33,829 nucleotides of DNA from Akkermansiaceae bacterium UBA1315 (lineage in GTDB: Bacteria; Verrucomicrobiota; Verrucomicrobiia; Verrucomicrobiales; Akkermansiaceae), in assembly GCA_002307065.1 (NCBI GenBank), contig DBTN01000017.1, positions 88,034-121,862 on the forward strand. The letters are read 5' to 3'. A program made the translations under genes and the position numbers. Positions 8,038 to 15,958 of the stretch are shown here, piece by piece. Under the pieces are notes generated by a model. The model worked only from the letters and a program-made list of their open reading frames with translations, searched no databases and had not been told where the DNA came from. The first letter of the stretch is position 1; each line of letters begins with the position of its first letter.

Positions 8038-10460
8038 CCGGCGGCTTTTTCGAGTTGGACCAGCATGCTTTCAAGTCGGGTGTGGGCATCCGGTCCGAGG
8101 TGGATCGCTTGCAATCGGTCGGCCCACAGGGGAAACGCCATGGGGCTCAGGTTTTCGGTTTCGACCGTAAAAATCGGCCGTTGTGAAAGACTGTGAATAA
8201 CCGTGTTAAGACGCGTAAATTCCAATTGTTTCTCCAATATTTCCCGTTCGGACTGAAGCAGCAGCAGGTTATCGGCGTCGTAGCGCTGAAGAACTTCAAA
8301 CAGCAATGAAGCGCTCGATTGAATTTCCCGTTGGGATCGGTCGGGTCGGCCGGGCGGGGTTTGGAGGATGAGCCCGGAGACACGGGCGATTTCGCGGAAC
8401 TGGCGGCGCGAGAGCTCGGCGGTGTTCATGCAATCGACCAAATCCTCGAGCAGCGAGTCGGTGCTGAGATTTTTCCGAATGCTGTCTTCGTCGAGGTTCA
8501 GCCCGCGTTTGGCGTTGAGGGAAAATCCGTAATCGTTTTGGCTGGTTTGGATGGCTTCGCCGGTTTGCCGGGAAATTCGAAACGCGATGAGGGCGGCGAG
8601 GCCCTCGTGGACGAGGCGGCCGGCGAATGGGAAAAAATACAGATGCTCGCCTTCGCGGGTTCGAGCGTGCTCGACCAAAAGCGAGTCGTCGTCGGGCAGG
8701 CGTGACCATTTTCGCTGGATGTCGAGGATCGGTTTCACGGCGTCGATTTCCGGAGAGGGAGAACCGTGGCCGTTGAGTCGGCGGGAAAGGGCGTGGGAAA
8801 GCTCGGTGGAGAGCGGCATTTTTGCGCCGCCCCAGATGGCGATTTGGCCTTTGCCGGTTTTGGGGGCGGGTTTGACGGTCGCGACGCGTTGGTGGATTCG
8901 GACGAGTGTGAGGAATTTCCCGGCGAAAATCAGATGATTGCCCGGGCGGATTTTGGCGATGAAGGATTCTTCGACGGAGCCGAGTGTGCGCCCACTGGCG
9001 AACTTTAGCGAAACGGTCGATTCGCTGGCGATGGTGCCGATGCTCATCCGGTGCTGCGTGATGAAACGTTTGTCATCGACGACGTAGCGACCGTCTTCGA
9101 CGCGAGCTTTGTGATAGCGCGGATAAGCGGCGAGGGCTTTGCCGCCGTTGGAAATGAAGCCGATTGACCAGTCCCATTCCTCGTCGGTGAGATTTCGGAA
9201 CGCGTAGCTCGATTGGATTTCGCGTCGCATTTCCTCCGGTTTGAAAGGAACGCCGATCGCGCAGGTGATCAGATGTTGGACGAGTAAATCGAGCGGTTTT
9301 TGCAGCGGAGGTTTTGCTTCGATGCGACGTTCGAGCGCGGCGTCGCGGGCGGCGGCGAATTCGACGAGTTCCAGCGCGTGAGTCGGTACGCCGAGAATCC
9401 GCGACGTGCTCCCCGGTTGGTGGCCGGAGCGACCGGCGCGTTGCAAAAGCCGGGCAATTCCTTTGGGCGAGCCGACTTGGATGACTTGGTCGACCGGTGA
9501 GAAATCGACCCCGAGATCGAGCGAGGACGTCGCGACCACGCAGCGGAGCGAACCGGTTCGCAGTCCGTTTTCAGCGAGTTCTCGTTCCGAGCGGTCGAGC
9601 GATCCGTGGTGCATCGCGAGCTGGTCGTGCCAATCCGGTTTGAGGGCGAGCAGTGCTTGGAACCAGATTTCCGTTTGCGATCGGGTGTTGGTGAAAAGCA
9701 GGGTGGTTTTGGCTTTTTCGAGTTCCCGGACGACTTGGGGTGCGAGCCGTGTGCCGAGGTGGCCGGACCAAGGAAACCGGTCGATTTCCTGAGGGATGAT
9801 CGTTTCGATGACGATTTCCTTTCGGAGATTGGCGGAAACTTCGACGGATTTTTTGAAAGCCGAGCCGAGCAGGGTTTCGCGGGCTTCGGTGAGATTTCCG
9901 AGGGTCGCGGAAAGTCCCCAGACGCGCATTTTGGGAAACCAGGCGCGCAAGCGGGCGAGGCAAAGCTCGGTCTGGACGCCGCGTTTGGTGCCGAGAAGTT
10001 CGTGCCACTCGTCCACGATCACGCAGCGGAGATTCGCAAGCTGATCGGCGAAATCCGCGTGCGTGAGCATCAGCGACAGCGATTCTGGCGTGGTGACGAG
10101 GGTGAACGGGAGTTTTTTGCGGAGCTTTGCGCGGAGCGAAGTCGATGTGTCACCGGTTTTCGCTTCGGCTTCGAGTTGCGGCGCGAGTTCGGTCAGAGGT
10201 TCGCGAAGGGCGCGGAGCGTGTCGACCGCCAGCGCACGGAGCGGCGTGATCCAGAGGATCTGGCAGGTGTTTTTCGGTTTCGGATCTTCCAGAGCCTCGG
10301 CCAGCGGACCGAGATAAACGGCGAGGGTTTTTCCCAAACCGGTCGGGGCGTGGAGCAATCCGGACTTTCCTTTGAGGTAGGCGGCCCACGTTTCTTTTTG
10401 AAAATCAAATGGTTCCCAGCCCTTCGAATCGAAGAAGGGTTGAAGCGAGGAAACCGGCAT
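8034..10460 (-). CDS. Ligase-associated DNA damage response DEXH-box helicase (Lhr-like)
   Basis: An 808-residue superfamily 2 helicase. Motif Q-like FDFQKETW (18-25) precedes Walker A APTGLGKT (38-45), motif Ia TPLRALAVD, Walker B DEWH (150-153), motif III SAT (184-186), motif V TSSLDLGVDF (321-330) and motif VI QRAGRSGH (350-357). A C-terminal Lhr-type extension of about 400 residues follows. Length and motifs fit the ligase-associated DEXH helicases that act with PdeM, here encoded directly downstream with a 4-nt overlap. The family is thought to process damaged or branched DNA with a dedicated ATP-dependent ligase and exonuclease, but neither gene is adjacent. It is divergent from the small membrane-protein gene at 10560. 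No clear Shine-Dalgarno precedes the ATG. Confidence 0.92.
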   Translation of the reverse strand: MPVSSLQPFFDSKGWEPFDFQKETWAAYLKGKSGLLHAPTGLGKTLAVYLGPLAEALEDPKPKNTCQILWITPLRALAVDTLRALREPLTELAPQLEAEAKTGDTSTSLRAKLRKKLPFTLVTTPESLSLMLTHADFADQLANLRCVIVDEWHELLGTKRGVQTELCLARLRAWFPKMRVWGLSATLGNLTEARETLLGSAFKKSVEVSANLRKEIVIETIIPQEIDRFPWSGHLGTRLAPQVVRELEKAKTTLLFTNTRSQTEIWFQALLALKPDWHDQLAMHHGSLDRSERELAENGLRTGSLRCVVATSSLDLGVDFSPVDQVIQVGSPKGIARLLQRAGRSGHQPGSTSRILGVPTHALELVEFAAARDAALERRIEAKPPLQKPLDLLVQHLITCAIGVPFKPEEMRREIQSSYAFRNLTDEEWDWSIGFISNGGKALAAYPRYHKARVEDGRYVVDDKRFITQHRMSIGTIASESTVSLKFASGRTLGSVEESFIAKIRPGNHLIFAGKFLTLVRIHQRVATVKPAPKTGKGQIAIWGGAKMPLSTELSHALSRRLNGHGSPSPEIDAVKPILDIQRKWSRLPDDDSLLVEHARTREGEHLYFFPFAGRLVHEGLAALIAFRISRQTGEAIQTSQNDYGFSLNAKRGLNLDEDSIRKNLSTDSLLEDLVDCMNTAELSRRQFREIARVSGLILQTPPGRPDRSQREIQSSASLLFEVLQRYDADNLLLLQSEREILEKQLEFTRLNTVIHSLSQRPIFTVETENLSPMAFPLWADRLQAIHLGPDAHTRLESMLVQLEKAAG

Positions 10461-10559
10461 GGCCGAGCTTCGACTGGCGAGAGTCGCATTTCAAGCGGAC
10501 CAGTGAAGAGATGAAGCGTTTTTACGTGCGGACGGGCGGTGAGCTCGCTTCACTGCGGC

Positions 10560-10919
10560 ATGAAGACAAGTTTGGGTCGCTGGATGCTGGGATATGGAAT
10601 CTTTTTGTGTGTCTGCGGCATGGTCGGATTTTTCGCTGCGCCCGGGTTGGGAAAACAATTGGCGGCGAGCGGGACGGCGTTTGGCGGATTGTCGCTGATT
10701 TGGGCGTTCCTGCTGGAGCGGCGGCGCAAACCGGCATGGTGGGGCGCGGTTTTGACGACGGCAGTTTTGGCGGTGGTGTTTCTTTCGCGGGCAACGGGTG
10801 CGATGGCACTGGTCGAACCGTCGCGAGTGGTTGCAGGGCTGAATGCGATTTCCTTTCTTGGATCGATCATCACCGTGGCGATTCTGTTTCGCGGGCGGGG
10901 TGAAATTTTGAGCAAGTAA
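10560..10919 (+). CDS. Small multi-pass membrane protein, possibly TMEM14/UPF0136-like
   Basis: A 119-residue hydrophobic protein with four likely membrane helices: one starting at MLGYGIFLCVCGMVGFF, one with GTAFGGLSLIWAFLL, then a positively charged RRRKPAW loop, a helix around AVLTTAVLAVVFLS, and a last one near FLGSIITVAILF. The Gly-rich first helices and four-helix layout resemble TMEM14/UPF0136 proteins, but the similarity is only by eye. I chose ATG 10560 (KTSLGRWMLGYG) over an in-frame GTG at 10539, which would add seven residues without improving the topology. It may share a divergent promoter region with the helicase. Function unknown. Confidence 0.65.
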   Translation: MKTSLGRWMLGYGIFLCVCGMVGFFAAPGLGKQLAASGTAFGGLSLIWAFLLERRRKPAWWGAVLTTAVLAVVFLSRATGAMALVEPSRVVAGLNAISFLGSIITVAILFRGRGEILSK

Positions 10920-11013
10920 TGGGTCGTATTTTATCGATCACTACGCGGGATTTGCTTGAGATTGACCCTCGCGCTCCCCGAGATTACGAGATTCCCAAGA
11001 AACTTTTAAAACC

Positions 11014-12129
11014 ATGGACCTGACCACCACAGCATACGGAACCTGGAGCGGCGGCCGCTTCATGCACTTTGGCGAAACCCTCTCGGAGGAACGCTTCATC
11101 GGCTGTATCGAGACGGCTTACGAAGCGGGAATCCGCACGTTTGTGACGTCGGATGTTTACGGAAATGGAAAAGCGGACGAGCTTTTGGGCAAGGCGCTCA
11201 GTGGAATCGATCGGGAAACTTACGCGTTGGTCGGCATGATCGGCCACGATTTCTACGAAGGCCAGCGGCAGGGGAGTCAAGGTTATCCGCGGTTCACCGA
11301 TCCGACTTTGCGCGGTCCGGAGGGCTACGCGAGCTTTGTGCGGACGGCGACGAGCAAATCCCTCGAACGCTGCGGGACCGACCGGTTTGATCTGTTGATG
11401 CTGCACAATCCGGACGAAATTGGTTACACCAGCGAGGCGCTCTGGAAGGCGTTGGGCGAAGCAAAAGACGAAGGTTTGACCGACCGATTGGGCATTGCGC
11501 CAGGACCAGCAAACGGATTTACCTTGGACTTTGTCGGCTGCCTTGAGCGCTTTGGCGAGCTGATCGACTGGGCGATGGTGATTTTAAATCCGCTTGAGCC
11601 ATGGCCGGTTGGGCTGACCTTGCCGAGCTGCGAAAAGCACGGCGTGAAAGTGATGACCCGTGTCGTCGACTACGGCGGAGTCTTTCACGATGACCTCGGC
11701 GAAGGACATATCTTTAAACCGGGGGATCACCGCACCTATCGGCCTGCGGGTTGGGTCGAGAACGGAATCGAAAAAGCAAACCGGATGCGTCCGATCGCCG
11801 AGAAATACGGACTTTCCATGTTGGATTTTGCATCGATCTGGAATCTCAGCCAGAAACCGGTCGAATGCGTCGTGCCGACGTTCATTCAGGAAGCCGGCGA
11901 AAATGCGCGTTTGATCGAAGATAAGATCAAGGCTTTCGCAAAACTTCCGAATATCCGACTGACGGCCGAAGAAGTCGAAGCGGTTCGGCAGATCGGTGAT
12001 AACACCGGTTGCATGACGCTCAAAGGCGCCAGCAAACGCCACGCGGTGAGCGAACGCTGCGATGAATGGCCGATGCGCGAAGATCTGCTAGAAATCGCCG
12101 GTCGGAATAATCTCGGGACGGATTGGTGA
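11014..12129 (+). CDS. Aldo/keto reductase-fold protein with altered catalytic positions
   Basis: A 371-residue TIM-barrel protein of the aldo/keto reductase superfamily. Signatures are AYEAGIRTF, DVYGNGKADELLGKAL (47-62), SLERCGTDRFDLLMLHNPD (116-134) and the C-terminal CVVPTFIQEA block where NADPH is usually held. Aligned by eye with FDTADVYG-type enzymes, Tyr49 and His131 of the catalytic tetrad are kept, but Val44 replaces the Asp and a GM pair around 74-75 replaces the usual TK. Activity is therefore uncertain; reductases normally use NADPH to reduce aldehydes or ketones. It stands alone on the plus strand between the small membrane protein and the repeat-filled intergenic region. No strong Shine-Dalgarno is present. 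Confidence 0.85.
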   Translation: MDLTTTAYGTWSGGRFMHFGETLSEERFIGCIETAYEAGIRTFVTSDVYGNGKADELLGKALSGIDRETYALVGMIGHDFYEGQRQGSQGYPRFTDPTLRGPEGYASFVRTATSKSLERCGTDRFDLLMLHNPDEIGYTSEALWKALGEAKDEGLTDRLGIAPGPANGFTLDFVGCLERFGELIDWAMVILNPLEPWPVGLTLPSCEKHGVKVMTRVVDYGGVFHDDLGEGHIFKPGDHRTYRPAGWVENGIEKANRMRPIAEKYGLSMLDFASIWNLSQKPVECVVPTFIQEAGENARLIEDKIKAFAKLPNIRLTAEEVEAVRQIGDNTGCMTLKGASKRHAVSERCDEWPMREDLLEIAGRNNLGTDW

Positions 12130-12228
12130 GTCGGACTGGGGTGTCGGACCGTACGGCATCTTCATGAAAGCCGTGTCGGTCGACGGCGTGAGACGTCATC
12201 TCCGAGGGATCGCGAAGTCCCGTTTGCC

Positions 12229-12479
12229 GGGCCAACGGTTCGCGATTCCTTTGCCCAGGCCGGCGGCCTGGGAAATCCGTCTTCGAAATCCTAGCACGCC
12301 AACGGTGGGCGATACCGGTTTGGCGTTTTTATCCGGCCGCGACGCCACTCCGGGCTGCGGATTCCTCTAAAATTGGACGTCGTCACCTCTCGCTGCCCGT
12401 TGGGCCGCAAATTCATCGGATGCACTTCACCCAGCCCGATGGGCTGGGCTAAGGAATTGCGGACCGTTGGCCCGTGAAG
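12229..12479. repeat. Double-palindrome intergenic repeat, copy 1
   Basis: The element has inverted ends: GGGCCAACGGTTCGCGATTCC at its left is, with changes, the reverse complement of the GGAATTGCGGACCGTTGGCCC at its right. Next to each end sits a palindrome with 8-bp arms and a 3-nt centre, CCCAGGCC/GGCCTGGG at 12254-12272 and CCCAGCCC/GGGCTGGG at 12430-12448. The interior contains GTGGGCGATACCGGTTTGGC, shared with copy 2. It resembles the REP doublets common in large-genome PVC bacteria, but is unrelated in sequence to the pair at 151-852. Confidence 0.75.
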
Positions 12480-12582
12480 AACCGTTTGCCCGGGTGAAAC
12501 CGATATGTCGATCTGTTAAAACAATCTTGTAAGCCAACGGGGCAATATCGGTTCTTTATCTGCATGCGCCAAAGGTGCATCA

Positions 12583-12782
12583 CCCTTTAGCCCAGGCCAG
12601 CGGCCTGGGAAATTGCATTCCGGAAATTCATGGCACACCACCGGTGGGCGATACCGGTTTGGCAATTCCGTACGGGCGGCGGCTGTTTACGGTCTCGCGA
12701 CCCTTTGGGCCGCGAATAGAGAACGCATATTACCCAGCCCGATGGGGTGGGCTAAGGAGTTGCGGACCGTTGGCCCGTGAAG
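12583..12782. repeat. Double-palindrome intergenic repeat, copy 2
   Basis: Same layout and orientation as copy 1 but about 30 bp shorter inside. Palindromes lie at 12591-12609 (CCCAGGCC/GGCCTGGG) and 12733-12751 (CCCAGCCC with GGGGTGGG, one position changed). The ACCGGT-containing interior block and the right end GCGGACCGTTGGCCCGTGAAG are conserved. The copies differ enough that they are not a recent duplication. Confidence 0.75.
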
Positions 12783-12831
12783 TCATGTCACGCCGACTGG
12801 CTGTTCCTTGGTAGGATTATTTAGACGGCAA

Positions 12832-13902
12832 TCACTCTCCCGCATCTGGATAAGAGCCGAGGAGTTTGACCAATGAGCAATGTTTTCCGAGTTCCTTGAG
12901 GGCGTCGGCGACTTTTGGGTCTTCGCAGTGGCCAGCGAGGTCGACGTAGAAAATGTATTCCCAATCTTTCCGTTTTGACGGCCGGGATTCGATTTTCGAC
13001 ATGTTGATTTCGAATTGATCGAACGATTTCAGCGCGTTGACCAAGGAACCGGGTCGGTCATGGATGGCGAAAAGAATCGAGGTGCGATCGTTGCCGGTGG
13101 GTGGGCAGGGTTTTTCGCCGATGACGAGAAACCGGGTGGTGTTGGTCGCCCGGTCTTGGATCGATTCTTCGAGCAAATTCAGGCCGTACATTTCCGCTGC
13201 GAGCGCTCCGCCAAGTGCGGCGGCACCTTGATGAGCGTTGTCGCGGGCGAGTTGCGCGGCTTTTGTCGTCGATGAGACCTCGACGAGATCGGCTTCGGGG
13301 AAATTTTTCAAAATCCACGACCGGCACTGGCCGAACACTTGGGGATGCGAATAAAGCGTTTTGATTTCCTTTTTGGGAATCGACGCCATCAGGCCGTTTT
13401 CGATGCGAAGCAAAATTTGTGCACAAATGAAAAGCGGTGAATCGACGAACAGATCGAGCGTGTGTGAAACCGCGCCTTCGGTCGAATTTTCGATCGGCAC
13501 CACGCCGTAATTGGCCGTTCGACGTGCGACTTGATCAAAAACGTCCGAGAAATTCGGCTGTGGCGCGTAGTTGACCGAATGTCCGAATTTTTTGATGGCC
13601 GCTTGGTGGGTCCAGGTTCCCTCCGGTCCGAGATAGGCGATTTTCAGATCGTCTTCCAAAGCCAGCGCTGCCGACATGATTTCGCGGTAAATGGCGCGGA
13701 TCGATTTTTCCGGCAGGCGACCTTGGTTCATTTCGATCAACCGGCGCAGAAGTGATTCTTCGCGTTCCGGGGCGTAAATTTGCAGGCCGTCGCGTTTTTT
13801 GACGACTCCGACTTCGTGGACCAAGTCGGCGCGTTGGGAGAGAAGATTGAGGAGGTCTTGATCGATCGTATCGATCTGTTTGCGGATGTCGTCGAGGTTC
13901 AC
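12832..13902 (-). CDS. pheA: Bifunctional chorismate mutase/prephenate dehydratase (P-protein)
   Basis: A 356-residue cytoplasmic enzyme converting chorismate to prephenate and then to phenylpyruvate, the committed steps to phenylalanine. Residues 1-82 are an AroQ-type chorismate mutase (IRKQIDTIDQDLLNLLSQRA, with conserved Arg and Glu). Residues 87-262 are prephenate dehydratase (AYLGPEGTWTHQAA, VVPIENSTEG at 134-143, catalytic TTRF at 255-258). Residues 272-350 are an ACT domain with GSLVNAL and ESRPSK (305-310), the phenylalanine-binding motif, so feedback inhibition by phenylalanine is expected. The start is GTG. The gene follows scpB by 11 nt on the same strand and is probably co-transcribed. 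No leader peptide or attenuator is visible in the short gap. Confidence 0.95.
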   Translation of the reverse strand: MNLDDIRKQIDTIDQDLLNLLSQRADLVHEVGVVKKRDGLQIYAPEREESLLRRLIEMNQGRLPEKSIRAIYREIMSAALALEDDLKIAYLGPEGTWTHQAAIKKFGHSVNYAPQPNFSDVFDQVARRTANYGVVPIENSTEGAVSHTLDLFVDSPLFICAQILLRIENGLMASIPKKEIKTLYSHPQVFGQCRSWILKNFPEADLVEVSSTTKAAQLARDNAHQGAAALGGALAAEMYGLNLLEESIQDRATNTTRFLVIGEKPCPPTGNDRTSILFAIHDRPGSLVNALKSFDQFEINMSKIESRPSKRKDWEYIFYVDLAGHCEDPKVADALKELGKHCSLVKLLGSYPDAGE

Positions 13903-13913
13903 AGCAGGGAAAA

Positions 13914-14642
13914 TTAGGCTTGAGAAGGGGTTTCAGGGTCGGCGATTTCCGCGGCGGCGGGACTACCGACGGCGCTGAGGGCGAGTTGATGTTCGGCGTC
14001 GGCGGTCGGTTGAGCCGCTTCAGGCTCGGGGAGTTTGACTTTTCGGAGTTCCGACGCGTTTGGCAAGTCGTCGATCGAGCGGATTCCAAAGTGTTCGAAA
14101 AAGAGATCGGTCGTGCTGTAAAGGAGCGGCCGACCGGGGAGTTCCGCGCGACCGCCGATCCGGATCAGATCGCGATCGAGCAATTTTTGCAGCATGCCAT
14201 CGCAGGCGACGCCGCGAACCGCTTCGATCGCTGCTTTGGTAATCGGCTGGCGGTAAGCGATGATCGCCAAGGTTTCCATCGCCGGGCCGCTCATTCGTTC
14301 CGGTTTGCGGCCCGGGAAAAGTTGGCGGACGAATTCGCCGTATTCCATGCGGGTGTAGAGTTTCCAGCCTTTCGTGCGTTCCAGAATCGTGAATGCACGA
14401 CCGGTTTCTTCGTAGGCGGCGTTGAGTTCGGTGACTGCGGCGAGGATTTCCTCTGGACCGATTGCGGCCAGGCCGGTGAGCCATTCGGGAAGGGGCGGAT
14501 TTTCTTTTCCCTCTTCGGTTTCGCGGATTCTCAAGTCTTCGGCTTCGGCGACACGGGCGCGCACCAACCGGGCAATCTCCTCCGTGGTGAGAGGATTTTG
14601 TGAGGCGATGAGTAGGGCTTCGACAATCGTGCTGAGCTGCAT
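13914..14642 (-). CDS. scpB: Segregation and condensation protein ScpB
   Basis: A 242-residue winged-helix kleisin-associated protein that joins ScpA and SMC in the condensin complex for chromosome compaction and segregation. Family hallmarks are the N-terminal LSTIVEALLIASQNPLTTEEIARL and the second winged-helix part with ETLAIIAYRQPITKAAIEAVRG and LIRIGGRAELPGRPLLYSTTDLFFEHFGI. ATG 14642 begins right at the conserved MQLSTIVEALL; extending to 14681 adds 13 residues unlike the family. A Pro/Glu/Ala-rich tail of about 35 residues follows the conserved part. scpA is not adjacent, unlike many genomes. It is divergent from the DksA-like gene and sits 11 nt upstream of pheA. Confidence 0.93.
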   Translation of the reverse strand: MQLSTIVEALLIASQNPLTTEEIARLVRARVAEAEDLRIRETEEGKENPPLPEWLTGLAAIGPEEILAAVTELNAAYEETGRAFTILERTKGWKLYTRMEYGEFVRQLFPGRKPERMSGPAMETLAIIAYRQPITKAAIEAVRGVACDGMLQKLLDRDLIRIGGRAELPGRPLLYSTTDLFFEHFGIRSIDDLPNASELRKVKLPEPEAAQPTADAEHQLALSAVGSPAAAEIADPETPSQA

Positions 14643-14838
14643 GACAAGGCGACAGCGTAGGGAGCCGGTCGCGCATTTCAAGCACGGTGCGGGAAAGGTT
14701 TTGGCGGTTTATTTCGCAAGAAACGAATTTTCACCTTGCTGACGAGAAGTTCAGGGGCTAACCCACCGCGCTCTCCTCGCTTGCGGTTATTCAGAATCGC
14801 CGAGGGAAATCTTTTTCAACCGAACCACCATTTGCGAT

Positions 14839-15750
14839 ATGGCCGCGAAAAAATCGACAACCAATGAGGCGGCTACCCCGTCCAAGTCCGCGAAAGCTCC
14901 TGCAGCCGAAGCGAAAAAAGCATCCACTTCCAAAAAGGCAACCGGTGGGAAAGAGGTGATCGACGCTGAAGTTTCCGCCGATACCGCGCCTAAAAAGGCG
15001 GCTCCTTCCAAGGTGGTTTCTTCCGCGAAGCCGAAAAAAGAAGCTGCTGAAAAAGCGCCTGCCAAACCGGTTGCGGAAGCTCCGGTCGAGGCCGAGGCCG
15101 TCAAAAAAGCCGTGGTTCCTGCTGCTGCGCCTGCCGCGAAAAAGGTCGCGCCGGTCAAGCCTCGCTCGTCCGTCGTCGATTTTCCCGCGCCGCCTGCGCC
15201 CGTGAAGCCTCCTTTTGTTCCGCCAAAGGCCGCACCTTCTCCTGCCGGTGAGCCGGTCGCCGCGGGTTCCAACGGTTCCCACAGCCCTGCATTTATCCAA
15301 AAGCAAAAACAACGCCTCTTGGATCTGCGTGACAATCTTTATGATGCGATGTCCGGAATGACTCGCGACACCATCCGCAACGCTCCTGAAGGTTCCGAAG
15401 CTTCCGGCAGCGGAATGCACCAGGGTGATGCGGGAAGCGACGCGTATGACCGCGATTTCGCTCTGTCCGTGCTCGCGAAAGAGCAGGACGCGCTTTATGA
15501 AATCGAGCAAGCCCTTCGCCGGATCCAAACCGGAACTTACGGCATCTGCGAAATTTCCTCCCGGAAAATCCCGCAAGCCCGTCTCGAAGTCATCCCTTTC
15601 GCCCGTTTGACCGTCGAAGAGCAGGCTCAATGGGAGAAAGAATACGGCAATCGCCGCTTCCGCCCATCCAATGAAGTCGGCTTCAGCGGAGGAAATACTT
15701 CCGATGATGAAGATTCCGATACGGTTTCTCTTGACGAGGACGACGATTAA
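14839..15750 (+). CDS. DksA/TraR-family protein with long Lys/Ala/Pro-rich tail and degenerate zinc finger
   Basis: A 303-residue protein in three parts. Residues 1-145 form a low-complexity tail rich in Lys, Ala and Pro, resembling histone H1-like tails. Residues 150-235 form the DksA/TraR coiled-coil region (QKQKQRLLDLRDNL through DRDFALSVLAKEQDALYEIEQALRRI). Residues 234-266 match the zinc-finger segment YGxCxxCGxxIPxxRLxxxP, but only the first Cys (C237) remains; S240, T258 and E261 occupy the other positions. A very acidic tail ends the protein (DDEDSD, DEDDD). Relatives bind RNA polymerase and modulate transcription, often with ppGpp. The basic tail suggests nucleic-acid contact, which is inference. 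It lies 29 nt upstream of rpmG and is possibly co-transcribed. Confidence 0.82.
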   Translation: MAAKKSTTNEAATPSKSAKAPAAEAKKASTSKKATGGKEVIDAEVSADTAPKKAAPSKVVSSAKPKKEAAEKAPAKPVAEAPVEAEAVKKAVVPAAAPAAKKVAPVKPRSSVVDFPAPPAPVKPPFVPPKAAPSPAGEPVAAGSNGSHSPAFIQKQKQRLLDLRDNLYDAMSGMTRDTIRNAPEGSEASGSGMHQGDAGSDAYDRDFALSVLAKEQDALYEIEQALRRIQTGTYGICEISSRKIPQARLEVIPFARLTVEEQAQWEKEYGNRRFRPSNEVGFSGGNTSDDEDSDTVSLDEDDD

Positions 15751-15779
15751 GACAAATTCCCCCTCCCAAGTTTCTTCCC

Positions 15780-15953
15780 ATGCCACGCGACATTATTATT
15801 CTTGAATGCACCGAAGCCAAGGCTGAGGGCAAGCCGACGTCCCGTTACGTCACCACGCGCAACAAAAAGAGCCTGCGTACACCTGGTCGTCTCGAAAAAG
15901 TGAAATTCAATCACTTCCTTAAGCGTCGCACCCTTCACCGCGAACTTCGCTAA
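15780..15953 (+). CDS. rpmG: 50S ribosomal protein L33
   Basis: A 57-residue ribosomal protein of the large subunit. Typical segments are PRDIIILECTEAKAEGKPTS, RYVTTRNKKS and the basic KFNHFLKRRTLHREL end. Only one Cys is present, so this is the zinc-independent type lacking the paired CxxC knuckles. It lies 29 nt after the DksA-like gene and 5 nt before rpsR, indicating a ribosomal-protein transcript ended by the terminator at 16222-16259. No Shine-Dalgarno precedes the ATG; the upstream stretch is pyrimidine-rich. Confidence 0.93.
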   Translation: MPRDIIILECTEAKAEGKPTSRYVTTRNKKSLRTPGRLEKVKFNHFLKRRTLHRELR

Positions 15954-15958
15954 TTCTC

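Larger units (their letters stand above)
12130..12831. other. Gene-free intergenic region with diverged palindromic repeats
   Basis: About 700 bp between the convergent ends of the aldo/keto reductase-like gene and pheA. I find no credible coding frame: the short open frames at 12164-12370 and 12575-12814 simply run through repeat sequence. The content is two double-palindrome repeats (12229-12479 and 12583-12782) and a spacer holding a third fragment (GCCAACGGGGCAATATCGG near 12533). No tRNA or other RNA gene is recognisable. Confidence 0.75.

Noticed and set aside
9606..10514. 302-residue plus-strand open frame opposite the helicase
   Set aside because: Antisense shadow of a gene with all helicase motifs in order.
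10920..11013. Promoter TTGACC with TACGAG before the aldo/keto reductase-like gene
   Set aside because: Spacing is 17 bp, but the -10 match is poor and similar hits are expected by chance in this composition.
12164..12814. Short open frames in the intergenic region before pheA
   Set aside because: Both run through the double-palindrome repeats and share repeat-derived peptides rather than gene-like sequence.
14791..15786. 331-residue and 182-residue minus-strand frames opposite the DksA-like gene
   Set aside because: Low-complexity Gly/Phe/Arg strings mirror the Lys/Ala/Pro codons of the sense strand; they have no start context or family match.
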